Part shown: positions 1 through 5,499 of the stretch, one piece after another
Layout: every line of letters begins with the position of its first letter
Numbering within the stretch: the first letter of the stretch is position 1
The notes under the pieces: model-generated
Seen by the model: only the letters and a program-made list of their open reading frames with translations
What the model was told of the DNA's origin: nothing
Databases searched by the model: none
From: CAIPSZ01 sp038065015
GTDB taxonomy: Bacteria; Patescibacteriota; Patescibacteriia; PEXW01
NCBI GenBank assembly: GCA_038065015.1
Contig: JBBTRU010000040.1
Location: forward strand, 1 to 7,630
Direction of reading: 5' to 3'
Length of the DNA stretch: 7,630 nt
Position numbers and translations under genes: made by a program

Positions 1-15
1 AACGGTCTTTTGGCT

Positions 16-43
16 CCACCTTTTCTGACGCCAGAAAAGGTGG
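16..43. repeat. Perfect 12-bp stem-loop
   Basis: CCACCTTTTCTG (16-27) and CAGAAAAGGTGG (32-43) pair perfectly around a 4-nt loop, acgc. It lies about 100 bp past the dUTPase stop on the minus strand. There is no long T-run on either side, so it is not a textbook terminator. It resembles the 15-bp hairpin at 4854-4887 (both have a CCAC...TTTT / AAAA...GTGG arm). It may be a dispersed intergenic palindrome or a processing/termination structure. Confidence 0.6.
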
Positions 44-103
44 TAATCCGTGATTGCCCTTCAGGGTCCGCTAACCACTTGGTCGTAACTCAGTACAACC
101 TCA

Positions 104-130
104 AGATGCCGGATCGGTGTCCGGCATGAC
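104..130. repeat. REP-like palindrome downstream of dUTPase
   Basis: ATGCCGGA (106-113) and TCCGGCAT (120-127) form an 8-bp stem with a 6-nt loop. The surrounding text (tgtcATGCCGGA... on the minus strand) resembles the widely scattered 'gtcatgccgg...ccggcatc' palindromes found between genes in many bacteria. No T-tract follows on the minus strand, so I treat it as a REP-like element rather than a proven terminator for the dUTPase cluster. Confidence 0.45.
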
Positions 131-146
131 AGGTAAAAAGTATGAG

Positions 147-569
147 CTACTTCCCCGTACTCCCAAATCCCCCGCCCTGCCGGCTGGTGTCAGAAAGCTC
201 TTGCACCACCTGCACGTCAGCACGCAGCACCGGCTGGATGAGCAGCTGGGCAATTCGGTCGCCTTTCTTGATATTCACCGGTTCGGCCGATGTGTTGAGG
301 GTAACGATCCCGTACTCGCCCCGATAACTAGCGTCAATAACTCCGGCGAGGTTGGTGAGCCCCTGCTTCGCGGCTAAACCAGACCGATCCCACACCAGGC
401 ACACGTAACCAGCATCGAAGGCTGCCGAAAAACCAAGCTTGAACGTGTGTCGCTCACCGGGTTGCAGGGTGTAGTCCTCGATACTGTACACGTCCATGCC
501 CGCGTCGCCGTCGTGCGCATAGGCCGGGGGTTTTGCGTCAGGGTGTAGGAGCTTAACCTTGAAATTCAT
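147..569 (-). CDS. dut: dUTP diphosphatase (trimeric dUTPase)
   Basis: Hydrolyses dUTP to dUMP and pyrophosphate in the cytoplasm, keeping uracil out of DNA and supplying dUMP. The 140-residue length is normal for a homotrimeric dUTPase, and all five family motifs are visible: motif 1 DAGMD (22-26), motif 2 DRSGLAAKQG (61-70), motif 3 GVIDASYRGE (76-85, with D79 as the likely catalytic Asp), motif 4 GDRIAQLLIQP (103-113) and the C-terminal P-loop-like motif 5 GGGFGSTGK (132-140). Motif 3 has Ala-Ser where Asp-Tyr-Arg is usually preceded by an acidic or polar residue; this is mild. The ATG overlaps the stop of the upstream kinase gene (ATGA, 566-569), suggesting translational coupling. It is the last gene of a minus-strand cluster with a dCMP deaminase and a nucleotide-type kinase, which fits a dUMP/dTTP supply role. 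Confidence 0.95.
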   Translation of the reverse strand: MNFKVKLLHPDAKPPAYAHDGDAGMDVYSIEDYTLQPGERHTFKLGFSAAFDAGYVCLVWDRSGLAAKQGLTNLAGVIDASYRGEYGIVTLNTSAEPVNIKKGDRIAQLLIQPVLRADVQVVQELSDTSRQGGGFGSTGK

Positions 570-1111
570 ATTTTTAGCTTCGTCATGAGCGCGTCGAGCT
601 GGGCATAGAGCTGCTCGGCCGTACCGTTATTATCAATGCGGTGGTCGGCCTTGGCAATGAGCTCGGGAATCCCCTTTTCGGTTTCGTGCTCATGCTGCTT
701 GGCAAAAGATTCGGCCGTGACCTGCCCATCACCGACATTCTCCGTGCGCTGCTGGATGCGGAGCAAGCGTTTTTCAAACGTCGTCTCAACTGCCACGAAT
801 ACAAAGTGAGGATGCTTTTTTAAAATGTTGTACTCGTCAAAATACCGAAAGCCTTCCATCACGATGAGCGATTCCTTGGCTTCGGCTACATCCTGCAGCA
901 AGGTTTCGGCCAGCACGTCTTTGCCAAACACCTCGCGCAAAAGCCGCGCCAGCTCTTGCATATGCTCACGGGTAATTGGCTGGTGCAAGCGTTTGATGAT
1001 GTCGCGCAGCGGGCCGGAAAATTGCTTCGCGACGCCGCCGTACTTCTCTACCAGGTAGGCCGCGGCCGTCCCCTTGCCTGCGCCTGGCAAACCGGTTATG
1101 CCGATGACCAT
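566..1111 (-). CDS. P-loop kinase, probable (deoxy)nucleoside monophosphate kinase-like
   Basis: 181 residues. Walker A GLPGAGKGT lies at residues 7-15, an acidic EGFRYF segment after a hydrophobic strand (LIVMEGF, 82-88) sits in the Walker B / substrate region, and an Arg-rich lid-like stretch (RLLRIQQR, 115-122) and a terminal ADHRIDNNGT (155-164) follow. That order is typical of dephospho-CoA kinase / adenylate kinase / dNMP kinase-type folds. The ATG at 1111 is chosen because the P-loop follows at once and it lies 2 bp after the deaminase stop; a longer frame reaching 1288 runs through the deaminase gene and is spurious. The substrate cannot be read from the sequence. Sitting between dCMP deaminase and dUTPase, a dTMP/dNMP kinase role is an attractive inference, but dephospho-CoA kinase-like or another small-molecule kinase remains possible. 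Confidence 0.8.
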   Translation of the reverse strand: MVIGITGLPGAGKGTAAAYLVEKYGGVAKQFSGPLRDIIKRLHQPITREHMQELARLLREVFGKDVLAETLLQDVAEAKESLIVMEGFRYFDEYNILKKHPHFVFVAVETTFEKRLLRIQQRTENVGDGQVTAESFAKQHEHETEKGIPELIAKADHRIDNNGTAEQLYAQLDALMTKLKI

Positions 1112-1113
1112 AG

Positions 1114-1593
1114 TTACTTTTTCTCGAGTTTCAAGCCGTGCTCGGGTACGTACTGGCGGTACGTCACGCCCGCTCGGTCGAAGAGTTTCCGCGACGCCAC
1201 CCAAATATCCTGGTCGTGGTACTTGTCCGAGGCGTACACCACTTCGGTAATGCCGTTTTGGATGATGGTCTTGGCGCATTCGTTGCACGGGAAGAGCGTG
1301 GTGTAGATGGTACAGCCCTTGGTCTGCGCGTTACTGTTGTACACGGCGTTCTCCTCAGCATGCACCACGTAGGCATACTTGGTATCCAAGAACTTGCCTT
1401 CGCGCTCCCACGGAAGCTGCTCGTCTTCAATCCCGCGCGGGAAGCCGTTGTACCCCATGCCGACCACGACCTTACTGGAATTTACAATCACTGACCCAGC
1501 CTGCGTGGATGGGTCTTTAGAGCGCTGAGCAATGAGCTCGGCCATCAGGCTGAAGCACTCGTCCCAGCTAATGTAGTCGGTGCGCTTGGGCAT
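1114..1593 (-). CDS. dCMP deaminase (zinc-dependent cytidine/deoxycytidylate deaminase family)
   Basis: Converts dCMP to dUMP, the precursor of dTMP. The 159-residue protein has the zinc and catalytic signature HAEEN (78-82, with E80 as proton shuttle) and PCNEC (102-106), giving the His/Cys/Cys zinc ligands. The GYNGFPRG segment (47-54) is characteristic of dCMP deaminases rather than free cytidine or tRNA deaminases. The start is set at the ATG at 1593 because the family N-terminus (DYISWDECFSLMAELIAQRSKDP) begins just after it; 39 extra codons upstream are rich in Pro, Arg, His and Tyr and look non-coding. First gene of the cluster, with the kinase ATG 2 bp after its stop. No clear Shine-Dalgarno sequence. 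Confidence 0.93.
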   Translation of the reverse strand: MPKRTDYISWDECFSLMAELIAQRSKDPSTQAGSVIVNSSKVVVGMGYNGFPRGIEDEQLPWEREGKFLDTKYAYVVHAEENAVYNSNAQTKGCTIYTTLFPCNECAKTIIQNGITEVVYASDKYHDQDIWVASRKLFDRAGVTYRQYVPEHGLKLEKK

Positions 1594-1744
1594 AGTGGTA
1601 TACGGGTATAGGTGAGGGTGTGGGTACGTGCGGCGGGTATGGGCGCGCGGTACGAGGTTAGTGAAGGACATTTTTAGGTCGCGAGGGTGACGCGTACCTA
1701 CGCCACGCATACCATACTCGCCGCCACACCTTCACCACGTATCT
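1594..1744 (-). other. Intergenic leader between rplA and the dCMP deaminase
   Basis: 151 bp without a credible gene. On the minus strand it ends in a pyrimidine-biased tract (tacccacaccctcacc and variants) and a TATACC hexamer within 10 bp of the deaminase ATG, with several tacgcgt/tacgtg words before it. I see no good -35/-10 pair and no terminator stem with a T-run after rplA, so read-through from rplA is possible. Confidence 0.35.
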
Positions 1745-2428
1745 TTACGCCTGTACTCGAATCCCCGGCCCCATAGAAGAGGTCACCGTAACAGTGAGTA
1801 GATACGTCCCTTTGACGCCGGTCGGTTTTACGCGCTTCACGGCTTCCACATAGATCTGCGCGTTCTCTTCGAGTTGCGCCTCGGTAAAAGTCGTTTTGCC
1901 AATAGCCTGATGCAAATTGCCCGACTCATCGTTGCGGAACGTCACCTTGCCGCCCGAAAGGTCAGCCACGGCTTTCGCCACGTCCGGGGTAACGGTTTCA
2001 TTCTTGGGGTTTGGCATAAGACCGCGCGGCCCGAGTATCTTGGCGACCTTGCTCAAGTGCTTCATCATGTCGGGCGTGGCAACCACCACATCGGCATCAA
2101 TACCGCCCTTCTGCTGCACTTGGGCCACCAGCTCTTCGCCGCCCACAATGGCGGCGCCGGCTTTTTCGGCGGCCGTTGCGGCCGGGCCAGTGGCAAACAC
2201 TGCCACGCGCTTCTGCTTGCCCGTGCCGTGGGGCAAGGTGACGGACCCACGGACTAACTGGTCGGCTTTTTTCGGATCAATGCCCAATCGAATGTGCAGC
2301 TCCAGGCTGCCCGGGAACTTCGTGGTCGCGGTTTTCTTGGCCAGCACAATTGCTTCGGCCAAAGGGTAAAGCTTCCCCGCTTCTATCTGCTTCGATGCTT
2401 CTTGGTAACGCTTGCTACGTTTTGCCAT
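1745..2428 (-). CDS. rplA: 50S ribosomal protein L1
   Basis: 227 residues, full length for bacterial L1, which binds the mobile L1 stalk of 23S rRNA, helps release deacylated tRNA and in many bacteria represses its own mRNA. The N-terminus MAKRSKRY, the LGIDPKKADQLVRGSVTLPHGTGK block (48-71) and the L1 signature around KILGPRGLMPNPK (130-142) are plain. The C-terminal domain segment GNLHQAIGKTTF (170-181) is also typical. In most bacteria rplA follows rplK directly; here a DUF5671-like membrane protein gene and palindromic repeats intervene, so rplA may need its own promoter. Stop TAA at 1747-1745. Confidence 0.98.
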   Translation of the reverse strand: MAKRSKRYQEASKQIEAGKLYPLAEAIVLAKKTATTKFPGSLELHIRLGIDPKKADQLVRGSVTLPHGTGKQKRVAVFATGPAATAAEKAGAAIVGGEELVAQVQQKGGIDADVVVATPDMMKHLSKVAKILGPRGLMPNPKNETVTPDVAKAVADLSGGKVTFRNDESGNLHQAIGKTTFTEAQLEENAQIYVEAVKRVKPTGVKGTYLLTVTVTSSMGPGIRVQA

Positions 2429-2448
2429 ACTACTACTTTCTTGTGGTG

Positions 2449-2454
2449 GTTATA
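2449..2454 (-). promoter_or_regulatory. Possible -10 element upstream of rplA
   Basis: TATAAC on the minus strand, 20 bp before the rplA ATG, matches five of six consensus bases. No convincing -35 stands 16-18 bp upstream, where the sequence is the GC-rich palindrome. A transcript from here would have a leader of about 13 nt. Weak support, listed because rplA is separated from rplK by a foreign-looking gene and repeats. Confidence 0.25.
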
Positions 2455-2459
2455 GCGCA

Positions 2460-2534
2460 TCCCGCGACTGCGGGACACTCCCACCCTGTCCCGCACCGGA
2501 GCCTCGCCGTCAGGCGAGAAGCGACTGGTGCGGG
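2460..2534. repeat. Compound GC-rich palindrome (REP-like)
   Basis: Two neighbouring structures. The first is TCCCGC (2460-2465), loop gact, GCGGGA (2470-2475). The second has an outer stem CCCGCACC (2490-2497) / GGTGCGGG (2527-2534) enclosing an inner stem CTCGCC (2503-2508), loop gtca, GGCGAG (2513-2518). The edge wording (gcggggatgacg) is like common intergenic REP/BIME palindromes. It lies between the DUF5671-like gene and rplA and could stop or stabilise the upstream transcript, but has no T-run. Confidence 0.6.
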
Positions 2535-2580
2535 GATGACGAAATGAATTATTGTGTTACCTTCTTTCCTGCGCCGAACC

Positions 2581-2612
2581 CGAGCCTCGCTTACTGCGAG
2601 GAGCGAGTGGTT
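2581..2612. repeat. Second copy of the inner palindrome, overlapping a stop codon
   Basis: CCTCGC (2585-2590), loop ttact, GCGAGG (2596-2601). With its flanks (gagcctcgc ... gcgaggagcgagtggt) it is an imperfect direct repeat of 2498-2529, differing by a few bases and one indel. The loop contains the TAA stop of the DUF5671-like gene, so the last residues of that protein (RSSQ) are encoded by the repeat. The word GAGGAGCGAG recurs on the minus strand near 6487-6496, just before the RT gene. Confidence 0.55.
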
Positions 2613-3454
2613 TTGGCGCGTTCGCGCTGAATAACCACCCAGTGCAACCAGAACAGCGGGATGCTGACGAGTAGGAATGGAATTGAAGTGGCTAAGCTGC
2701 GCTGCCAGTTATTGACGTTCGAATTGTCCGTTTCTTCCCGCACGGCCGCATAATCCTTTTTCCATTGCCCCAAAAGTTCCTTCTGCTCGGCGGACAAATT
2801 ACACCGGTCTGCGCATTTCACAGCCGCATCAACCCCTTCCGTATCTGCGCTGGTGAGTGGCAGGGCTTTCATGGGACTAGCAGTGGAACTGGTATCTTTA
2901 ATCAACCAGGTTTTCAAACTCGTATTCACGGTAACGCCGGCAGAAATGATGAACATGACCACGGCGGCCAGGGCAACGAGGTAGAAGTAGAAGGTTCGAA
3001 TCGTCCGACCAGAACGCTTCGGGTCGGCACCAAGAGCGACTTCCTCATGGAAATCCCGTTGCGCCGTGCGGAAGTGAAAATAGAATATTGGTAACGAGAC
3101 GAGCAAGAAGGAGAGTGCGTTCACCAACCCTTGCGTACGGTTCGTACTTGGCGTCCCCTGCTGTTGCCATTGCTGGTAGCTAGTCTGCCAGTCGTTAATA
3201 TTGGTACGCTGCGCATCCGTCAACGTGCAGGCGTCGGTACATTCCAATGTGGTATCTAAGGCATCCGTGCTTTTGACTGGGACAAAGAAGAGGGGCGGCG
3301 GGATACTTCGAAACGCGTTATCCGCCCGGGTAAAAACACTGGCCTTGGCAAAGTAGTTTACGACGTACACACTGGAGCCCACGATAAAACCCAACGCAAT
3401 AAACGAAACGAGGTAGAAGTAGAGGTTGCGGATGCTGCTGGATTGGTCGGACAT
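2591..3454 (-). CDS. DUF5671-like membrane protein with two repeated units
   Basis: 287 residues, integral membrane protein of unknown function. Four hydrophobic helices can be seen: about 11-33, 112-128, 153-177 and 256-276. The two halves are duplicates. Each begins (S/T)IRxxYFYLV (7-16 and 152-160), then has an extra-helical loop with a CxxxC pair (C72/C76 and C214/C218) followed by a hydrophilic helix (DAQRTNINDWQTSYQQW; SAEQKELLGQWKKDYAAV), then a second helix containing FLLVS(L/I)P (116-122 and 260-266). The repeated IRNLYFYLVSFIA start matches my memory of DUF5671 proteins, which are common in CPR genomes. Both CxxxC loops would lie on the same side of the membrane, so they may form disulfides or bind a ligand. 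It sits 23 bp after rplK and interrupts the usual rplK-rplA pair. Its last codons lie in a palindromic repeat. Confidence 0.8.
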   Translation of the reverse strand: MSDQSSSIRNLYFYLVSFIALGFIVGSSVYVVNYFAKASVFTRADNAFRSIPPPLFFVPVKSTDALDTTLECTDACTLTDAQRTNINDWQTSYQQWQQQGTPSTNRTQGLVNALSFLLVSLPIFYFHFRTAQRDFHEEVALGADPKRSGRTIRTFYFYLVALAAVVMFIISAGVTVNTSLKTWLIKDTSSTASPMKALPLTSADTEGVDAAVKCADRCNLSAEQKELLGQWKKDYAAVREETDNSNVNNWQRSLATSIPFLLVSIPLFWLHWVVIQRERAKTTRSSQ

Positions 3455-3460
3455 ATGACG

Positions 3461-3476
3461 TTCGTTAAAAAACGAA
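3461..3476. other. Small stem-loop in the rplK to DUF5671-like gap
   Basis: TTCGTT (3461-3466) and AACGAA (3471-3476) form a 6-bp stem around aaaa, filling most of the 23-bp gap. On the minus strand it reads TTCGTTttttAACGAA directly after the rplK stop. It is AT-rich with no T-run after it, so at most a weak attenuator. Confidence 0.3.
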
Positions 3477-3477
3477 A

Positions 3478-3903
3478 TTAGTCGCTGACGGTAATGCCCA
3501 TGTTGCGGGCCGTGCCTTCCACAATGCGCATAGCGCCCTCAATATCCTTGGCATTCAAGTCCGGCATTTTCTTCTCGGCAATTTCTTTAATCTGGGCCTT
3601 GGTCACTTTGCCGACCTTATCCTGCAAGGGCTTGGCCGAGCCTTTCTCGATCTTCGCCGCCTTTTTCAAAAGCTCCGCGGCTGGTGGGGTCTTCAGGATG
3701 AATTCGTACGTGCGGTCTTCGTAAATCGTAATCTCCGCCGGGGTCACTTCGCCCATGCGGTCTTTGGTAGCCTCGTTAAACTTCTTGCAGAATTCCGCAA
3801 GATTCAAGCCGTGGGGCCCCAGAGCCGTACCCACGGGCGGGGCCGGATTGGCTTGGCCACCAGTAATTTGGAGTTTGACGACTGTCTTAATCTTCTTAGC
3901 CAT
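3478..3903 (-). CDS. rplK: 50S ribosomal protein L11
   Basis: 141 residues, full length. L11 forms the GTPase-associated centre with 23S rRNA and is needed for factor binding and the stringent response. The N-terminal domain has the proline-rich TGGQANPAPPVGTALGPHG segment (14-32) that contacts rRNA and the thiostrepton site, followed by NLAEFCKKFN (34-43). The C-terminal RNA-binding domain ends in the L11 signature region GAMRIVEGTARNMGI (123-137). The ATG at 3903 gives the standard MAKKIKTVVKLQ start. It lies downstream of nusG across a repeat-filled 137-bp gap and upstream of a membrane protein gene instead of rplA. Confidence 0.98.
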   Translation of the reverse strand: MAKKIKTVVKLQITGGQANPAPPVGTALGPHGLNLAEFCKKFNEATKDRMGEVTPAEITIYEDRTYEFILKTPPAAELLKKAAKIEKGSAKPLQDKVGKVTKAQIKEIAEKKMPDLNAKDIEGAMRIVEGTARNMGITVSD

Positions 3904-3906
3904 GAG

Positions 3907-4040
3907 AGTTACGAGTTACGAATTACGAATGAGATGCTACGAATGTACGAATTACGAACGGCAGATTCTCTTGATATACGGCGGGAATATACGGATTCGT
4001 AGTCATTCGTATATTCGTACCGATTCGTAATTCGTAATTT
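3907..4040. repeat. Heptamer-built inverted repeat between nusG and rplK
   Basis: Nearly the whole gap is made of TACGAAT-type heptamers on the left arm (about six units, 3908-3960) and their complement ATTCGTA on the right arm (five units, about 3994-4036). The longest match is TTACGAATTACGAAT at the left end against its complement ATTCGTAATTCGTAA at the right end, so the element can fold into a long imperfect hairpin with a central tatacgg-containing loop. It has no ORF of its own. It is compatible with a MITE-like or tandem-repeat-derived palindrome carried in the 5' leader of rplK. Confidence 0.7.
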
Positions 4041-4586
4041 CTATATCTTCTTTATCTGGAGGAAGTCTAATTCTACCGGGGTTTCGCGGCCAAACATGGA
4101 AACCAGCACCTTCACCTTACCACGGGCTTCGTCCACTTCGGCAACCTTGCCTTCGAAGTCTTTAAACGGCCCGTCGGTAATCTTCACCGGCGTGCTTACC
4201 ATAACGTCAATCTTGAACTTCGGCTCAGCCACGCCCATGCGCTTCTGAATGTCTTTCACTTCTTCGTCCGAGATTGGGGTGGGGGTGGTGCCGCTGCCGA
4301 CAAAACCGGTAACGTTTGGCGTGTTGCGAATGACGTACCAGGAGTCGTCGGTCACAATCATTTCGACCAACACGTAACCCGGAAAAATTTTTTCCGTGAC
4401 GACCTTGCGCTTGCCGTTCTTAATTTTAATCTTATTTTCGGTTGGGATGAGGACGTTAAAAATTTTATCCTGCATGTCCATAGACTCAATACGCTGGCGC
4501 AGGTTACGGGCCACGTTCTCTTCGTAGCCGGAGTAGGTGTGCAGCACGTACCACTTGCGGCCGTATTGCGCGGTTTGTTTTGCCAT
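4041..4586 (-). CDS. nusG: Transcription termination/antitermination protein NusG
   Basis: 181 residues, normal NusG length. Binds RNA polymerase over the clamp to promote processive elongation, and couples to Rho or ribosomal protein S10. The NGN domain starts KWYVLHTYSGYEENVARNL (11-29) and carries the FPGYVLVEM strand (68-76) and NTPNVTGFVG (88-97). The KOW domain has VKITDGPFKDFEGKV (134-148) and ends in the usual ETPVELDFLQI. The ATG follows the secE stop by 4 bp, the universal secE-nusG pairing. The stop TAG at 4043-4041 abuts the heptamer inverted repeat. Confidence 0.98.
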   Translation of the reverse strand: MAKQTAQYGRKWYVLHTYSGYEENVARNLRQRIESMDMQDKIFNVLIPTENKIKIKNGKRKVVTEKIFPGYVLVEMIVTDDSWYVIRNTPNVTGFVGSGTTPTPISDEEVKDIQKRMGVAEPKFKIDVMVSTPVKITDGPFKDFEGKVAEVDEARGKVKVLVSMFGRETPVELDFLQIKKI

Positions 4587-4590
4587 AGGT

Positions 4591-4779
4591 TTAGCGGGAA
4601 ATAAGCTTTTCGAGACCAGCGGTAAGGCCCAGGTCCAAGGCGCCCAGGAAAACGGCGACGCCTAAGGATACGCCAATGACGACGAGCGTGTCTTTAACCG
4701 TCTGCTGGCGGGTAGGCCAGGAGACCTTCTTGAGCTCCTCGTAGGCTTCTTTAAAGTAGCTGGTGAACCAATTTGCCAT
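4591..4779 (-). CDS. secE: Protein translocase subunit SecE
   Basis: 62 residues, the short single-helix form found in most bacteria outside the enterics. SecE clamps the SecY channel in the inner membrane. The amphipathic helix EAYEELKKVSWPTRQQT (11-27) holds the family signature (KVSWPTR), followed by one membrane helix at about 29-53. First gene behind the promoter at 4825-4853 and 4 bp upstream of nusG. A short AGGA lies 11 nt before the ATG, a little far for a ribosome binding site. No rpmG or tRNA-Trp precedes it, unlike many bacteria. Confidence 0.96.
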   Translation of the reverse strand: MANWFTSYFKEAYEELKKVSWPTRQQTVKDTLVVIGVSLGVAVFLGALDLGLTAGLEKLISR

Positions 4780-4800
4780 GATCTTGCATGTCCTAAAATT

Positions 4801-4813
4801 GCCCCGGCGGGGC
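4801..4813. other. GC hairpin in the secE leader
   Basis: GCCCC (4801-4805) and GGGGC (4809-4813) enclose ggc. On the minus strand the hairpin starts a few bases into the predicted secE transcript and is followed by aatttta. It could be a small leader hairpin that stabilises the mRNA or attenuates it. The stem is only 5 bp. Confidence 0.35.
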
Positions 4814-4824
4814 GCGATGGGGAT

Positions 4825-4853
4825 ACTGTACCACTCGGCTATGGAGGCGTCAA
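4825..4853 (-). promoter_or_regulatory. Sigma70-type promoter of the secE-nusG operon
   Basis: On the minus strand, TTGACG (4853-4848, five of six to TTGACA) is followed after exactly 17 bp by TACAGT (4830-4825, four of six to TATAAT). Transcription would begin near 4817-4819, giving a leader of about 40 nt to the secE ATG. It sits directly beside the 15-bp palindrome at 4854-4887. Confidence 0.65.
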
Positions 4854-4887
4854 CCCCACACCACTTTTACCAAAAAGTGGTGTGGGG
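4854..4887. repeat. Perfect 15-bp stem-loop between divergent promoters
   Basis: CCCCACACCACTTTT (4854-4868) and AAAAGTGGTGTGGGG (4873-4887) pair without mismatch around acca. It touches the -35 box of the secE promoter on one side and stands 13 bp from the plus-strand -35 on the other. It could be an operator-like or insulating cruciform, or another copy of the family seen at 16-43. No T-run suited to termination. Confidence 0.6.
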
Positions 4888-4900
4888 CCAAACATAACAT

Positions 4901-4928
4901 TTGTGCGCTTTTCTGCCGGGTGTATACT
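4901..4928 (+). promoter_or_regulatory. Promoter of the coiled-coil gene
   Basis: TTGTGC (4901-4906) and TATACT (4923-4928, five of six to TATAAT) are spaced by 16 bp. The start would be near 4935, about 35 nt before the ATG at 4970. The -35 is a partial match only. The layout is divergent from the secE promoter, with the 15-bp palindrome between. Confidence 0.5.
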
Positions 4929-4969
4929 GCAAACCGACAAGAGGATGGACTAATCCCCATCGCCAATTT

Positions 4970-5425
4970 ATGACCCCGAAAACAGGCCAACCAATAAATA
5001 GTAAGGTTTTAGCAGCTGTCCAGTCACTCTCCGTTTCTGTGGACAAACGTTTTGCCGCTGCGGATAGCCGATCTAACGAAATCATGGAAGCAATCCATGT
5101 CTTTGCCGAAAGCATCGATCGACGGTTTGACGCTGTGGACAAACGGTTTGATAAGCTTGAAGGCCGCCTAGGCAAGGTAGAATCGGGTATGTCTGGAATG
5201 GTTACCAAGGACTTTTTAGAAACCCGCCTGCAAAAGTTCCAAACCACCATGGTTACCAAAGACTACTTGGACACGAAGCTGGCCAACCTGGAAGGCAACC
5301 TGATTGTGCTGACGCGGAAAGAAGACCAAAAGCTCCACACGTTGGTGGATATCCTCCACGATAAAAACGTCATTGATGATAACGATGTTCGGAGAGTAGA
5401 ACGGCTAGAACCGTTCGCGCGGTAA
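4970..5425 (+). CDS. Hypothetical coiled-coil protein
   Basis: 151 residues, no enzyme motif seen and no signal peptide or membrane helix. Residues about 12-70 are a heptad-rich coiled coil with recurring DKRF / DRRF / DKRFD words (SVDKRFAAADSR, SIDRRFDAVDKRFDKLEGRL). Then comes a tandem pair, MVTKDFLETRL and MVTKDYLDTKL, about 18-19 residues apart, and an acidic C-terminus ending LEPFAR. This resembles the many small coiled-coil hypothetical proteins of CPR genomes. ATG 4970 is preferred to an in-frame TTG at 4901, because that would place the promoter inside the coding region and add a non-family N-terminus. No Shine-Dalgarno sequence is close to the ATG. It ends 13 bp before a strong terminator. 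Function unknown; self-association is the only inference. Confidence 0.8.
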   Translation: MTPKTGQPINSKVLAAVQSLSVSVDKRFAAADSRSNEIMEAIHVFAESIDRRFDAVDKRFDKLEGRLGKVESGMSGMVTKDFLETRLQKFQTTMVTKDYLDTKLANLEGNLIVLTRKEDQKLHTLVDILHDKNVIDDNDVRRVERLEPFAR

Positions 5426-5437
5426 CATAACGAGCAC

Positions 5438-5467
5438 AAAAAAATCCCGCCTCAAGCGGGATTTTTT
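5438..5467. terminator. Bidirectional Rho-independent terminator
   Basis: ATCCCGC (5444-5450) and GCGGGAT (5456-5462) form a 7-bp stem with loop ctcaa, preceded by A6 (5438-5443) and followed by T5 (5463-5467), so it works on both strands. It separates the plus-strand coiled-coil gene from the convergent minus-strand reverse transcriptase gene. Confidence 0.9.
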
Positions 5468-5499
5468 AGTTTAGCGATGGAGCTAGATATCCAGGTTCT

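Noticed and set aside
1112..1288. Longer start for the kinase gene, reaching 1288.
   Set aside because: The extension overlaps the dCMP deaminase in another frame; the P-loop begins right after the ATG at 1111.
4825..4853. tRNA-like 5' half on the minus strand (gcctccatagccgagtggta resembles an acceptor and D-arm).
   Set aside because: No matching acceptor 3' strand, anticodon arm or T-arm follows; the bases are better explained as the spacer of a TTGACG/TACAGT promoter.
4944..4952. Tiny leader ORF ATG GAC TAA before the coiled-coil gene.
   Set aside because: Two codons only; no attenuation structure follows and such a triplet run is common by chance.
4901..4969. TTG 4901 as start of the coiled-coil gene.
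   Set aside because: It coincides with the -35 box and would put the promoter within the gene; the added residues do not look like the family.
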